From: Ophiosphaerella korrae
Taxonomy: Eukaryota > Ascomycota > Dothideomycetes > Pleosporales > Phaeosphaeriaceae
DNA length: 32,934 bases
Direction: 5' to 3'
Assembly: GCA_028456385.1 (NCBI GenBank)
Contig: JALNQF010000410.1
Coordinates: 1-32,934 of the forward strand
Shown here: piece after piece, positions 20,311 through 28,668 of the stretch
Layout of the letters: each line of letters starts with the position of its first letter
How positions within the stretch are numbered: the first letter of the stretch is position 1
The notes under the pieces: generated by a model
What the model was told of the DNA's origin: nothing
Database searches by the model: none
The model's input: only the letters and a program-made list of their open reading frames with translations
Position numbers and translations under genes: made by a program

Positions 20311-21096
20311 ATGGGAGATCAATCCGACGTGTGGCTACAGATACTCGAGAGCCGTAGCCGGCACGACAACTCACTCGCCTTCTCCCACGACGCGAAATGG
20401 CAGGCGTCGATGTCGTGCGGCCACACAGTCAAGATATGGGATGTGAATAGCGCCACATGCCTGCAGACGCTTGAGGGCCACAGCAGCCTCGTCTGCTCAG
20501 CCACCTTCTCCCACGACTCGACACGGCTGGCGTCGGGGTCGTGCGACGACACAGTCAAGATATGGGATGTGAGCAGCGGCGCGTGCCTGCAGATGCTCGA
20601 GGCCCATAGCAACGTCATCTCAGTCGCCTTCTCCCACGACTCGACATGGCTGGCGGCGGCATTGTACAACAACACAGTCAAGATATGGGATGTGAGTAGC
20701 GGCGCGTGCCTGAAGATGCTCGAGGGCCATAGCAGCTTTGTCGTCTCAGTCGCCTTCTCCCACGACTCGACACGACTGGCATCGGCGTCGTACGACAACA
20801 CAGCCAAGATATGGGATGTAAGCAGTGGCATGTGCCTGCAGACGCTCGCAGGCCATAGTAAGTGGGTCAACTTAGTCGCCTTCTCGCGCGGCTCGACATG
20901 GCTGGCGTCAGCGTCGTACGATTACACAGTCAAGATATGGGATGTGAGTAGCGGCGCGTGCCTGCAGACGCTCGAGGGCCATAGCAGCTTTATCTCCTCA
21001 CTCGCCTTCTCCTATGACTCGACACGGCTGCTGTCGGCGTCGTACGACAATAAAATAATCAAGTTATGGGATGTGAGAAGTGGTGCGTGCCTGTAG
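20311..21096 (+). CDS. Stand-alone WD40 repeat protein B, 261 aa, 6 blades
   Basis: This paralog of protein A aligns with it repeat by repeat. The six WD40 units differ mostly at exposed-loop positions (for example LASGSCDD, LAAALYNN, LASASYDN, LASASYDY). It starts MGDQSDVWLQIL in place of MGYKSDAWVKVL. The TAG at 21094-21096 is at exactly the same codon as in protein A (CAG expected), so the stop predates the duplication or hit the same site twice. The seventh repeat is lost to the LTR-type sequence at 21140. The N-terminal NLR modules are absent. A functional stand-alone propeller and a relic are both possible. Confidence 0.8.
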   Translation: MGDQSDVWLQILESRSRHDNSLAFSHDAKWQASMSCGHTVKIWDVNSATCLQTLEGHSSLVCSATFSHDSTRLASGSCDDTVKIWDVSSGACLQMLEAHSNVISVAFSHDSTWLAAALYNNTVKIWDVSSGACLKMLEGHSSFVVSVAFSHDSTRLASASYDNTAKIWDVSSGMCLQTLAGHSKWVNLVAFSRGSTWLASASYDYTVKIWDVSSGACLQTLEGHSSFISSLAFSYDSTRLLSASYDNKIIKLWDVRSGACL

Positions 21097-21139
21097 ACGC
21101 TCGAGCGCTATAGCAACAACGTCGACTCAGTCGCCTTCT

Positions 21140-21316
21140 GACAGGAGAGTAACTATCAGGTGACGCGCGCAAAAGGGCAACCCTGAGGCAGGAGAGTGCT
21201 CAAAGAACATCAAAGAACATCACGGATTATATCAATAGCAGCCAGCAGGCAGATGATAGTGAGAGCAATCAACCAGTTCCATTCTCTATTCAATTCGCAC
21301 CAGTAACTCAGTGACG
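21140..21316 (-). mobile_element. Partial LTR copy L10
   Basis: GACAGGAGAG...CAAAAGGGCAACCCTGAGGCAGGAGAG...CAGTAACTCAGTGACG matches the interior and one end region of L2/L3 on the minus strand. The 19-bp array and the opposite end are missing because the copy joins WD40 gene B directly. Confidence 0.7.
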
Positions 21317-21486
21317 TTCAAAAATCGGGGATGACTCACTGCAAAATGGAAAGCTCAAGCAATGAAAGCAGTAGTTTGTCAGCAGTATTTGTGCAGCGTT
21401 CCCAACTAGAGAGTACGAAAACTGGCCAGCATGCAGTTAAGTTGGGTAATATTACTAACGCTACCACACTAGCTGTGAAGTCCATG

Positions 21487-21781
21487 TGTCAGATTTTTGA
21501 TGTCAAAATTGATGCACACAAAGCTGATGTGATAAACGTGATTGATTGATTGTTCTAACTAGCCTCTGTTGCTCCCTTTTTGCTGGTGTATATATATCCC
21601 CTTGATTCTTCAGCTGGCGCTGATGCGCAGATGCGCAGTCGTTGAGTTAGTGGCGAGCTAGGATCGCGCACTAGGATCGCACACGTGCGCATCGCCAGAT
21701 CGCCATCGCCATCTCAATCGTCATCTAGTAAATCAATTCATAGGCCAGCCCGTACACCAGTTCATCTAACAGCTACCTTCT
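21487..21781 (+). mobile_element. Solo LTR-like element L11, 295 bp
   Basis: It starts TGTCAGAT and ends ATCTAACA. The subterminal TTTTTGATGTCAAAATTGATG resembles the inverted end of L5, and an interior TATATATATCCCC gives a TATA box as expected in an LTR. The other end shares GGCGAGCTAG and ATCGCCAGATCG with L1. No target duplication is preserved. Confidence 0.65.
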
Positions 21782-22240
21782 CTAAGACGCTGCGAGAAGC
21801 TATAATTGCCTCGTTCGAGAATCGCGGTTCTGGGTGAACAGAACCTCTGATAGATGCTGCCGAAATTCTTTGCGTGCAGTTCTTGATCGACACGCCTAGG
21901 ATGAGGGCTACGATTCTGAACGAGCGGCCTACTAAACGCTAGTATCTCACGGCACCTCCGACCTTTCCCTGTGAAAACACATCAAGAGATATTCAACAAG
22001 ATTATAACTATGTAGACTACTTTCTCACTCTGCCCACGCCAATGAACTTAAAGCCCACTCAGACTCCTAACCTTCGCAACTCTTCCAACTTATACGCTTC
22101 CAATAAATTCTCCTCCACTCTTCGTGCCAAATTTCACGCTTCCGAATTCTCTACCGAAATATCCACGCGTACACGGATATTTTTATCCACTGGTGTATTA
22201 TCATCATGATCGATACTCGCACAACTGGAATTTGTGGAAC
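21782..22240. other. Intergenic, no supported gene
   Basis: No ORF with coding character and no transposon end. It is the 3' flank of the minus-strand membrane-protein gene. Confidence 0.5.
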
Positions 22241-23161
22241 CTAGCTGTAGCCCTCGTTGAAAGATTGAGAGTAAGCATAGAACACATTCTGTTGTGCCGT
22301 TGACCTAAACTTGGTAGTATATGTGATTAAGAGTAGCGGGAATCTTACTGAGAAATGCCATTCTACACCCTCTTTCTTTATCCAATAAATCGGGCTTGCT
22401 GAAATTAGCATGGCGAAACCTAAAGCAGCTAGAAACACTAAGGGCCGCGAACGCTGTCTCCTGCGAAGTCGTCTGCATCCTTTCCGGAAACTCTGGCTTT
22501 CAATCATACACACAACTCTTGTTCTAAGAATCGCAAAGTATATACCACCTCCCAGATCCATCAACATTTCTCCAGGCTTCCATACGCGAAACTTATGTTG
22601 AAAGTCTGGCCATTTATTTAGCACATGCAGCGTTCCGCCGACAACGTGGGAAAGAGCAGAGATATATTGAAGGTGTATGAGAAACCGCTTCAGACAATAA
22701 AAGACATAATGCACCTTTTGGGGGAGAGGGGAGGGTGACGAATTTCGACGGATGGGGGGAGAAACATCTTTGATTGGACGCTGAGCATCAATCGTTCGGT
22801 GGAAAGCAAGGGCTTGTACAAGTACATCTGAAACATATTAGAAATTTCTATCAATAATGGGCCGGTACTCACCAGTTGCAGAAAGGATTGGGTTAAGACT
22901 GCTTGGTATGATGCTACTGAATAAGCCAAGTTGTTTGGGCCGAAATTGCGTTGTTTGACATGACGAGAGCCAGTAATACCAAAGCTGCCGAAAATGATGG
23001 CGAGGGCAAAAAGGCAAAAATGGCAAAGAAGGTGCTATGGGCTTGCGAAATAACTGACTTTCTCGCGGGTCTGATCTATACGGCATATGACCATCTGCAG
23101 AAGAAGAAGAACACAGCTCGTGATTGGCGGCGCTAAGCAAAAATATCGCATCACAAACCAC
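22241..23161 (-). CDS. Putative membrane protein, multi-exon, unknown function
   Basis: A frame ending at 22873 joins through a 45-bp intron (22872-22828, GTGAGT...TTTCAG) to a long exon that begins DVLVQALAFHRTIDAQRPIK. A possible further 57-nt intron, GTAAGA...CAACAG (about 22353-22297), keeps the frame open either way, to the stop at 22241-22243. Hydrophobic segments (FLIHLQYISALSHVVGGTLHVL, PLVFLAALGFAMLISASPIYWI, and FPLLLITY if the last intron is retained) suggest two or three membrane spans, with a basic loop (RKGCRRLRRRQRSR) between them. The 5' end is uncertain: 23161 is the first ATG in this frame, but the N-terminal 50 residues look less convincing. No family was recognised. Confidence 0.45.
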
Positions 23162-23930
23162 GAGCGTGCCTTGGTCAGCCCCAGGCGGCAGTTGGGAAGT
23201 GGCAGTTACGGAAGTGACTGAGACTGCAGACGCCGTGGAAAGTGTCAGCAGGCAACCGGTGAATGACCAAGTAAGGCAATCGACCGCAGGAAACCCCAGC
23301 CTTGTTGAGGAAGGCGTGCATAATATACCCCAGAGCCCAGCCGTTCGACCCTCTGCTTAGCAGAGGACACAACGGGGCTTCCTTTTGTCGCTTGCATCAT
23401 GGTGGACTAAATCTTGATCAAAATACGGCAGCGGTTCCCATAGGCGGGTTTAGACGGCGCGGTACCTGAGAGTGACTCCCTAAGCGCCTCTACGAGGATG
23501 TTCACGCTAACTTAGGAAAAAGTACCGTTGTTTAAGCGGTTGGTGAATGCTTAACTTCGTGGATCAACGCTAGACTCGACCGCCATTGCAAAGGTATCCA
23601 CAGAAACTACGGTATACCTTCCTACTAGCGGTGTAATTTGCGGAAGACTCAAGAAACTGCATACCCTTTGTCAAGAGCTTGTGATGATGCGCGCGCGGTG
23701 GAGTTTACTATTCCTGAAACTTGATATCGCCTCGTTATATCTACATGGACACGTTCAGGATTGGACTGGCCTCAAAAAGGAGTTCGTTACAATCCAGCAC
23801 GAATAATTGAGACTGCGAACTGCGCAGGCCTCCTTCAGGAGCGGTCCGTAAACAGACAGCACGGCGTTGCGCATATTGAAACATTTTGGGTTGTGTGATG
23901 ATTTCGCTAGGCCTTGGCACGTAACCAATA
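23162..23930. other. No supported gene; weak reverse-transcriptase-like hint
   Basis: Around 23690-23800 one plus frame reads LKLDIASLYLHGHVQ, vaguely like the LDI..AFLHG motif of copia-type reverse transcriptase. The surrounding frames are broken and I would not call a domain. The rest shows nothing. Confidence 0.25.
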
Positions 23931-23932
23931 AA

Positions 23933-25607
23933 ATGTCTGATCTTTGGACAGTTGTCCAAGGATCTGCAACCTCATTAGCCGCCTCCATTCAAGCCAAGCC
24001 TGGGCATGCAAGTGAGGGCAAACAGCCAGCCGACGAGCAACCTCCCTCCTTCACCTTCTCTTCCACCCTCAACATTGAGGCTCTCACCGCTGCCCGGGAC
24101 ACGCTACGTATCGCTTCTGACGACTGCCCGGGACACGTTACGTATCGCTTCTGACGAGGACCTTCGACAATGTTTTGCAAAAAATCAATCACAAGTAACT
24201 CAAGCAATCAAAAGAATCAGCTCTCTCGCACCACTTGTTCCCTTATTAGATCAATTGGTGGAAAAGTTAGTGAAAAATCGCACCGAAATCGAAAATTTCT
24301 TCCGCCAAACAGCCAAGGATGCAGTTGGAGAGCTGCCCTGCAGGACAGGCGACTATCGCATCCACGACATTCAACGAGGCGGCGATTCCGACAAGACCCT
24401 CCAGGGTGCATTTCGGAGAGCACTTGCAGAATGGAGTTTGGCGAAGGATTACATTGACAAATACCCAACTACACTTGGCGAGTACCAGAGCTTCGAAAGA
24501 AAGCGCAAGTCTTTTCCAGAGTCAGTCTCAGCATTCCTCAGGGAACTCAACATCAGCAACGAGCATCACAAGACAGAACATAGAGCCATCAACATAGGAC
24601 TTAAGTATCTTTCAATGAACACGCGCGACTCCTTTGGTGCCACAGCTCTGTTGGCGTTTGCACGTGGCCCGACTGCAAAGATTACATTTGAAGACCTTGG
24701 TAAGGTACTTATTTCTGAAGACCTTGGCACTCTCAGAACAGTAGTCACAACGGAGTGGATATTGGAAGCTCTACGCATATACAAGAACCAGGCCCCAGGA
24801 CCCCGCCGTGTGAAACGCAAGCAGCCTACTTGTAGGTTCACGATCATCCTTGTTAACCTTTGACTAACTTTCTAGAAGACGAATCTCTACATCCGAACCC
24901 TCGCTATCCACAAATCACTCCACGGACAAATGACTCAAGTCGCCCAATCCTTCCGCCGACACTGCAGGCCGCTCATTTGTGTGTGCATGGACCAACATTT
25001 GATGTTCACATTGGCCAAGGTAAATGCCTCGTACGGAATTTTCGCCCACGCGCTATTATGCCAAAGTCAATCACTAATAATGTGATCTCTAGGTGCGCCA
25101 ACTACGCTCCAAAACCGAACCTTGCCAATACCTTACAATGAGATTCAATATCGCCCACCTCACTCGCAGTCCTCGCCAGCTGTTTCCTCTTCCATACCAA
25201 CTATTGCCCATGAGAATAGAGCCTCTATTGCACAAATTGCTCATGGCACTACCAATCCCGTAGAAGGTCCCATCAACTTACCGACACAATGCTTGCACGT
25301 GTCCGAAAACTCAAGGATTGGCTCACAAGGATCACCAAATCGTGTGTAGCACTGAATCTTGCCAACTCGCAAAGCTAATATATTGTTCACAGGCGAACAT
25401 ACCCAACCGCTGCAGACTCAGCGGATAACCAATACTCCCCTTGAGGAGACGATATTCGACTACCTACTCGATAGCACTGACCGCACAACCGTTATTCCTC
25501 CTAACGAGACGACATTCGGCTACCTGCTCGATAACACCGATAACTGGAATTTCGGCTTGACTGCACAATTCACGAGATCCACACCGCAAAACTCACACCA
25601 TCGCTAA
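23933..25607 (+). pseudogene. Four-exon paralog of the 0.5-1.9 kb gene, frameshifted by a 34-bp tandem duplication
   Basis: The exons are 23933-24831, 24879-25019, 25093-25341 and 25393-25607. The introns have GTAGGT, GTAAAT and GTGTGT donors and CTAAC/CTAAT branch sites. Removing the second copy of a 34-bp tandem duplication (24091-24124 and 24125-24158) restores one frame of 489 aa. As it stands, the N-terminus (MSDLW...LTAARDTLRIAS) is out of frame with the rest. Exon 1 is similar to the minus-strand gene at 542-1863 over its whole length (GDYRIHDI, RRALAEW, IYKNQAPGPRRVKRKQ). Exons 3-4 are Pro/Ser/Gln-rich and end with a duplicated motif (TIFDYLLDSTD / TFGYLLDNTD). The KRVK/KRKQ patch is a possible nuclear signal. 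If the duplication is an assembly error the gene is intact. Function unknown. Confidence 0.65.
24091..24158 (+). repeat. 34-bp tandem duplication inside a coding exon
   Basis: Two adjacent 34-bp copies beginning TGCCCGGGACACG differ at two positions (C/T at the 14th base and C/G at the last). Since 34 is not a multiple of three, the extra copy shifts the reading frame of exon 1. Confidence 0.9.
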
Positions 25608-25847
25608 TATAAGCTGGTTGGCCAGCAGTGCAAAAGACGGCAGTGCTTAAAGAGATATTTATACGATTTTGAGACTCTTCGTGTTCAGCCATGTACGCGC
25701 CCTCCTTCGCGATCCGGATAGGAATTATTATCTGATCACTGGGTCCCCCTATGTATGACCCTGGTGGTCCAGCTGCTTGGAAAATGCCAGCACGAACACG
25801 GTGTAATAGCTAGTATGTTTAGATATGCGTATAAAAAAAGATGGGTA

Positions 25848-26048
25848 CTAACACACTTCTAGAAACAACTTTCCAATCACATTTTCTCGCTGACTTGCTA
25901 GTACAGCAGTCTGCTCTATTGCTTCACATCTCCGCAATTTAGCCGGCGGTGTTGCCCCTGAAGCAGTATATTCCTCCTTATGGTCAGCCTCCCACTTTTC
26001 TAATTGCCTATCAATCTCCATTGGGATTTGCTGTAGATGCGACGGCAT
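25848..26048 (-). CDS. Small hypothetical ORF, 66 aa, perhaps a first exon
   Basis: The ATG at 26048 opens MPSHLQQIPMEIDRQLEKWE..., a charged, helix-prone peptide with balanced codons to TAG at 25848. Its last codons (GAA GTGTGT) could be an exon end with a GTGTGT donor, and a plausible open frame (RAGIFQAAGPPGSYIGGP...) follows at about 25795-25620. I could not settle the splice sites. No domain recognised. Confidence 0.3.
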   Translation of the reverse strand: MPSHLQQIPMEIDRQLEKWEADHKEEYTASGATPPAKLRRCEAIEQTAVLASQRENVIGKLFLEVC

Positions 26049-26097
26049 GGGTGGGTGAATAGAACGGCGGGTGGGTAGATGTTGTTCCGTTGCGTAG

Positions 26098-26178
26098 TGT
26101 CAGATTCAATGGTCACTCAGAAGCTCGTGCACGTAGAGGTGAGAATTGGATTGATTGAGTGCTCTGACTATCATCTGC
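26098..26178 (+). mobile_element. Partial LTR copy L12 (left end only)
   Basis: TGTCAGATTCAATGG at 26098 continues through CTCGTGCACGTAGAGGTGAG and GAGTGCTCTGACTATCATCT, matching the first 80 bp of the 28178 copy, and then stops. Confidence 0.75.
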
Positions 26179-26913
26179 CGTGGTCAAACAAAATGCCAAG
26201 TCCTGATCGATTGCAACGTCGCCGAGCGAAAATCTCCAAAAGTTCCTCTCGAATGTTATAAAACAATGTCCAGGTGACAGCCAGACGTAAATACTTTGTT
26301 ACTTAATGTTATTCTTGCTGCTAATGAATCGCAGCACCCTCTCCCCTATAGAGAATTCCCCGATACTCCACAAATACCAATGGGCTGTTGATATGCGCGC
26401 TCAAGCGACGGCCATAGTCAACACGTGATTCTAACCATATTCGATGCTGGGGCAGGCAGGAGGGAGGAATAACCGCCCGAGATTCTTGCATATGACACCT
26501 CGCCATCGGGCACCAACACTGAGCACATCATGCGCTCTATCAGACTTATTAACACGCCGTCTCCTTCAGCTTCGCTCGTCAGTGGACCGTAGTCCAGAAA
26601 AGTCGCTCAACAGTTTTGGCCTACGCTTCGGCCTATTTTCGCGTTTCCTCTCTGCTTCATCCGCAGAGCGGCCCACAAGTGGTACCGTTCATCCAAGGTA
26701 AGTCTCTAATCTACGGCTAGGAGATATACTAACATCAAATTTGCGCGAATTTATTCAATCCTTTTCCTGCGACCAGCCGCTTAAGCCTTCGCTAGCCGTC
26801 CGTTCGCTGCGAAACCAACCCAAACTACCACGAGCGATCCAGAGCGTTTACGAACTTAGAAGTCTACCATAAAAGGGCTCTCTTGATAGCCTCTTGAATT
26901 AGCGTAACCGGAC
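26179..26913. other. No supported gene
   Basis: ORFs at 26321-26506 (minus) and 26444-26701 (plus) have no recognisable features. A GTAAGT at 26699 could be a donor, but no matching exon pair was found. The last 100 bp are the upstream region of the gene at 26914. Confidence 0.4.
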
Positions 26914-27222
26914 ATGTCCGCCAAGAACGGGAAGAAGGCGCTTGAGGGACAGTGGGTGCGCGTCGGAGCTGATCGGTTCAACATCACAGAGGACATGACT
27001 ATGACATTCGAGGGAGAATCACGCTATGTCGTAGACAGTAACGAAAAATGTGTGGCTAGCTTTGATCAGACAAGCGGGCACTTGTCGAGAGAGGTTTACC
27101 CTGGGTACCGATGTGATGAAGGCGTTTGTAAAGTTCGTAAAAAGATAGTAGCAGGTAGTAATCAGATGCAGCGCACACTATTCGTAGAGAAGGATCGTTC
27201 TCTAGCCCTACATGAAACTTAG
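26914..27222 (+). CDS. Small hypothetical protein, 102 aa
   Basis: The ATG context is favourable (CCGGACATGTCC). The product is soluble, with three Cys (KCVASF...YRCDEGVCK) in the middle and alternating hydrophobic residues (MTMTFEGESRYVVDS) suggestive of a beta-rich fold. No signal peptide, no recognised family. It lies 153 bp upstream of another unknown gene on the same strand. Confidence 0.5.
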   Translation: MSAKNGKKALEGQWVRVGADRFNITEDMTMTFEGESRYVVDSNEKCVASFDQTSGHLSREVYPGYRCDEGVCKVRKKIVAGSNQMQRTLFVEKDRSLALHET

Positions 27223-27375
27223 AACAACTCTTCTCTAAATCCGAACGAATCACAGATATTCTAACCCTAGTTGTAACCGACCCCGATTATAATATAGACA
27301 TCATCTTCAACCTTTAGCAGAAATAAGGAGAAACAAGATGTAACCTCGCATGCTTCTACTGTTGTCACAGCTACC

Positions 27376-28119
27376 ATGTCCGACAACAACGCGAGCGTTA
27401 CGATGACGAGCTCCCTAACAACCGAAATGGCAGGTAGTGAGAGAGAAGAGTTCGGTCTTGTTGGCACTGGAACTGGCGACGGCGAAGCCTTGCCGAACAT
27501 TCCGACGATATCGATGGAAAATATTATGACGGTTGAGAGAGATTTTGGGTTCACTCGTGATCGCAATGGTAATGAGATTTCAGCAAGAATGGACGCACTC
27601 CGGATCGATCAACGCAATGGCTCCGTCACTACTAGCCATACGATTGCCAATGGAAACAGCGCACCGAGAGAAGACAACTGACTGACCCGCTTAAGCGGTT
27701 TCTTGCCACAAGAAGATCCCGCAACACTAGAACAATGGCAGAACATGTGGAATTCCGGTCCTGTGCGTCGCCAGAACACTCTAATCCCAGCCCCTACGCC
27801 CCAGGTGAGAGCAGATGACCTACCTTTGGCCTACTTGAGCGACTTGCGACTAGGACCACTAACCGAGGGACAGCGCGCTGCGTATGCACAATTTTTCGGT
27901 GATTCTTCCGAAGATGAGGTTAGCAGCGCTGCTCTAGGCGAAGACACTCTAGCAAGCAATCAAGCTGACCTAACAACTCCGGCACCGCGTCGCAACCTCC
28001 AAGCTGCAAGGCTTGGGTCGGTAAGGCGTGGGTCGGCAAGACGTGGTTCGTTGAGACGAGCGGCTGAAGCGGACCAAGAGTTTTGGCACGAGTTCAGCAA
28101 TCCTGTGAACGATGAGTAG
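27376..28119 (+). CDS. Hypothetical protein, about 247 aa, interrupted by an in-frame TGA
   Basis: Two open segments (27376-27678 and 27682-28119) are in the same frame, separated only by TGA at 27679-27681 (CGA->TGA would restore Arg). No splice pair removes it. The N-terminal half is Ser/Thr/Gly-rich and acidic, the middle (LEQWQNMWNSG...YLSDLRLGPLTEGQRAAYAQ) looks helical, an acidic patch (SSEDEV) follows, and the tail carries a short basic repeat (RLGSVRRGSARRGSLRR). That tail could bind nucleic acid or be phosphorylated (inference). No domain recognised. Confidence 0.5.
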
Positions 28120-28177
28120 TCTGCTTAACTGTCGTTAGTTTAGAGGATATTTGTGGCCTTTGTTTATTGCAGCTTTA

Positions 28178-28446
28178 TGTCAGATTGGATGGTCCCTCAA
28201 ATGCTCGTGCACGTAGAGGTAAGAATTGAGTTCATTGAGTGCTCTTGCTATAATCTACCTGCTGTCTGCTATTGATATAATTCGTGATGTTCTTTGACTA
28301 CTCTCCTGCCTCAGGGTTGCCCTTTTGTTGAGAGCGCGCGCCGCCCGATAGCTACTCTCCCATCACAGCACTGTCAAAGGGATGCGCCACAGCTGAGTCG
28401 GTGCATCGCAGTTGAGTTGATACATCGCAGTTGAGCTCATCTGACA
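28178..28446 (+). mobile_element. Solo LTR copy L13, 269 bp
   Basis: It starts TGTCAGAT (28178-28185) and ends ATCTGACA (28439-28446). This copy gives the cleanest left end, but it has only two 19-bp units and lacks the GGCGAGCTAGC...CACCTCATC segment present in L1-L3. The flanking 5-mers (CTTTA, ATAAT) do not match. Confidence 0.8.
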
Positions 28447-28668
28447 ATAATAATAAAAAATCGCTACTGTTACGATACATTTCTAGTGTTGAGCAACTTT
28501 ATTTATATGGGAATTATTCTCCTAGATCCGGCGTTTCAATTTCTCCGACTGCAGCCTGAATTAGGCCCATATTGGTGGAGTTATCGTGTGTTGAAGTTTG
28601 AGCTTGATTTTAGATTTTGGTGTGGGTGGGCGTTGCGCGCACGGACACGGTAACCGACCCTCCGACTA

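Larger units (their letters stand above)
19973..21139 (+). repeat. Segmental duplication unit B (LTR plus WD40 gene)
   Basis: This is the partner of the unit at 18504-19687, with the same order and spacing. Its right end is a sharp junction with LTR-type sequence (GACAGGAGAG) at 21140, which removes the rest of the seventh repeat. Confidence 0.85.

Noticed and set aside
23690..23800. Copia-type reverse transcriptase
   Set aside because: Only one weak motif-like stretch, with broken frames on both sides; not enough to annotate as a gene.
203..28446. Reading the TGTCAGAT elements as MITEs of a DNA transposon
   Set aside because: Where target duplications survive they are 5 bp, and the ends are TG...CA. 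hAT (8 bp), Mutator (9 bp) and mariner (TA) do not fit; solo LTRs fit better.
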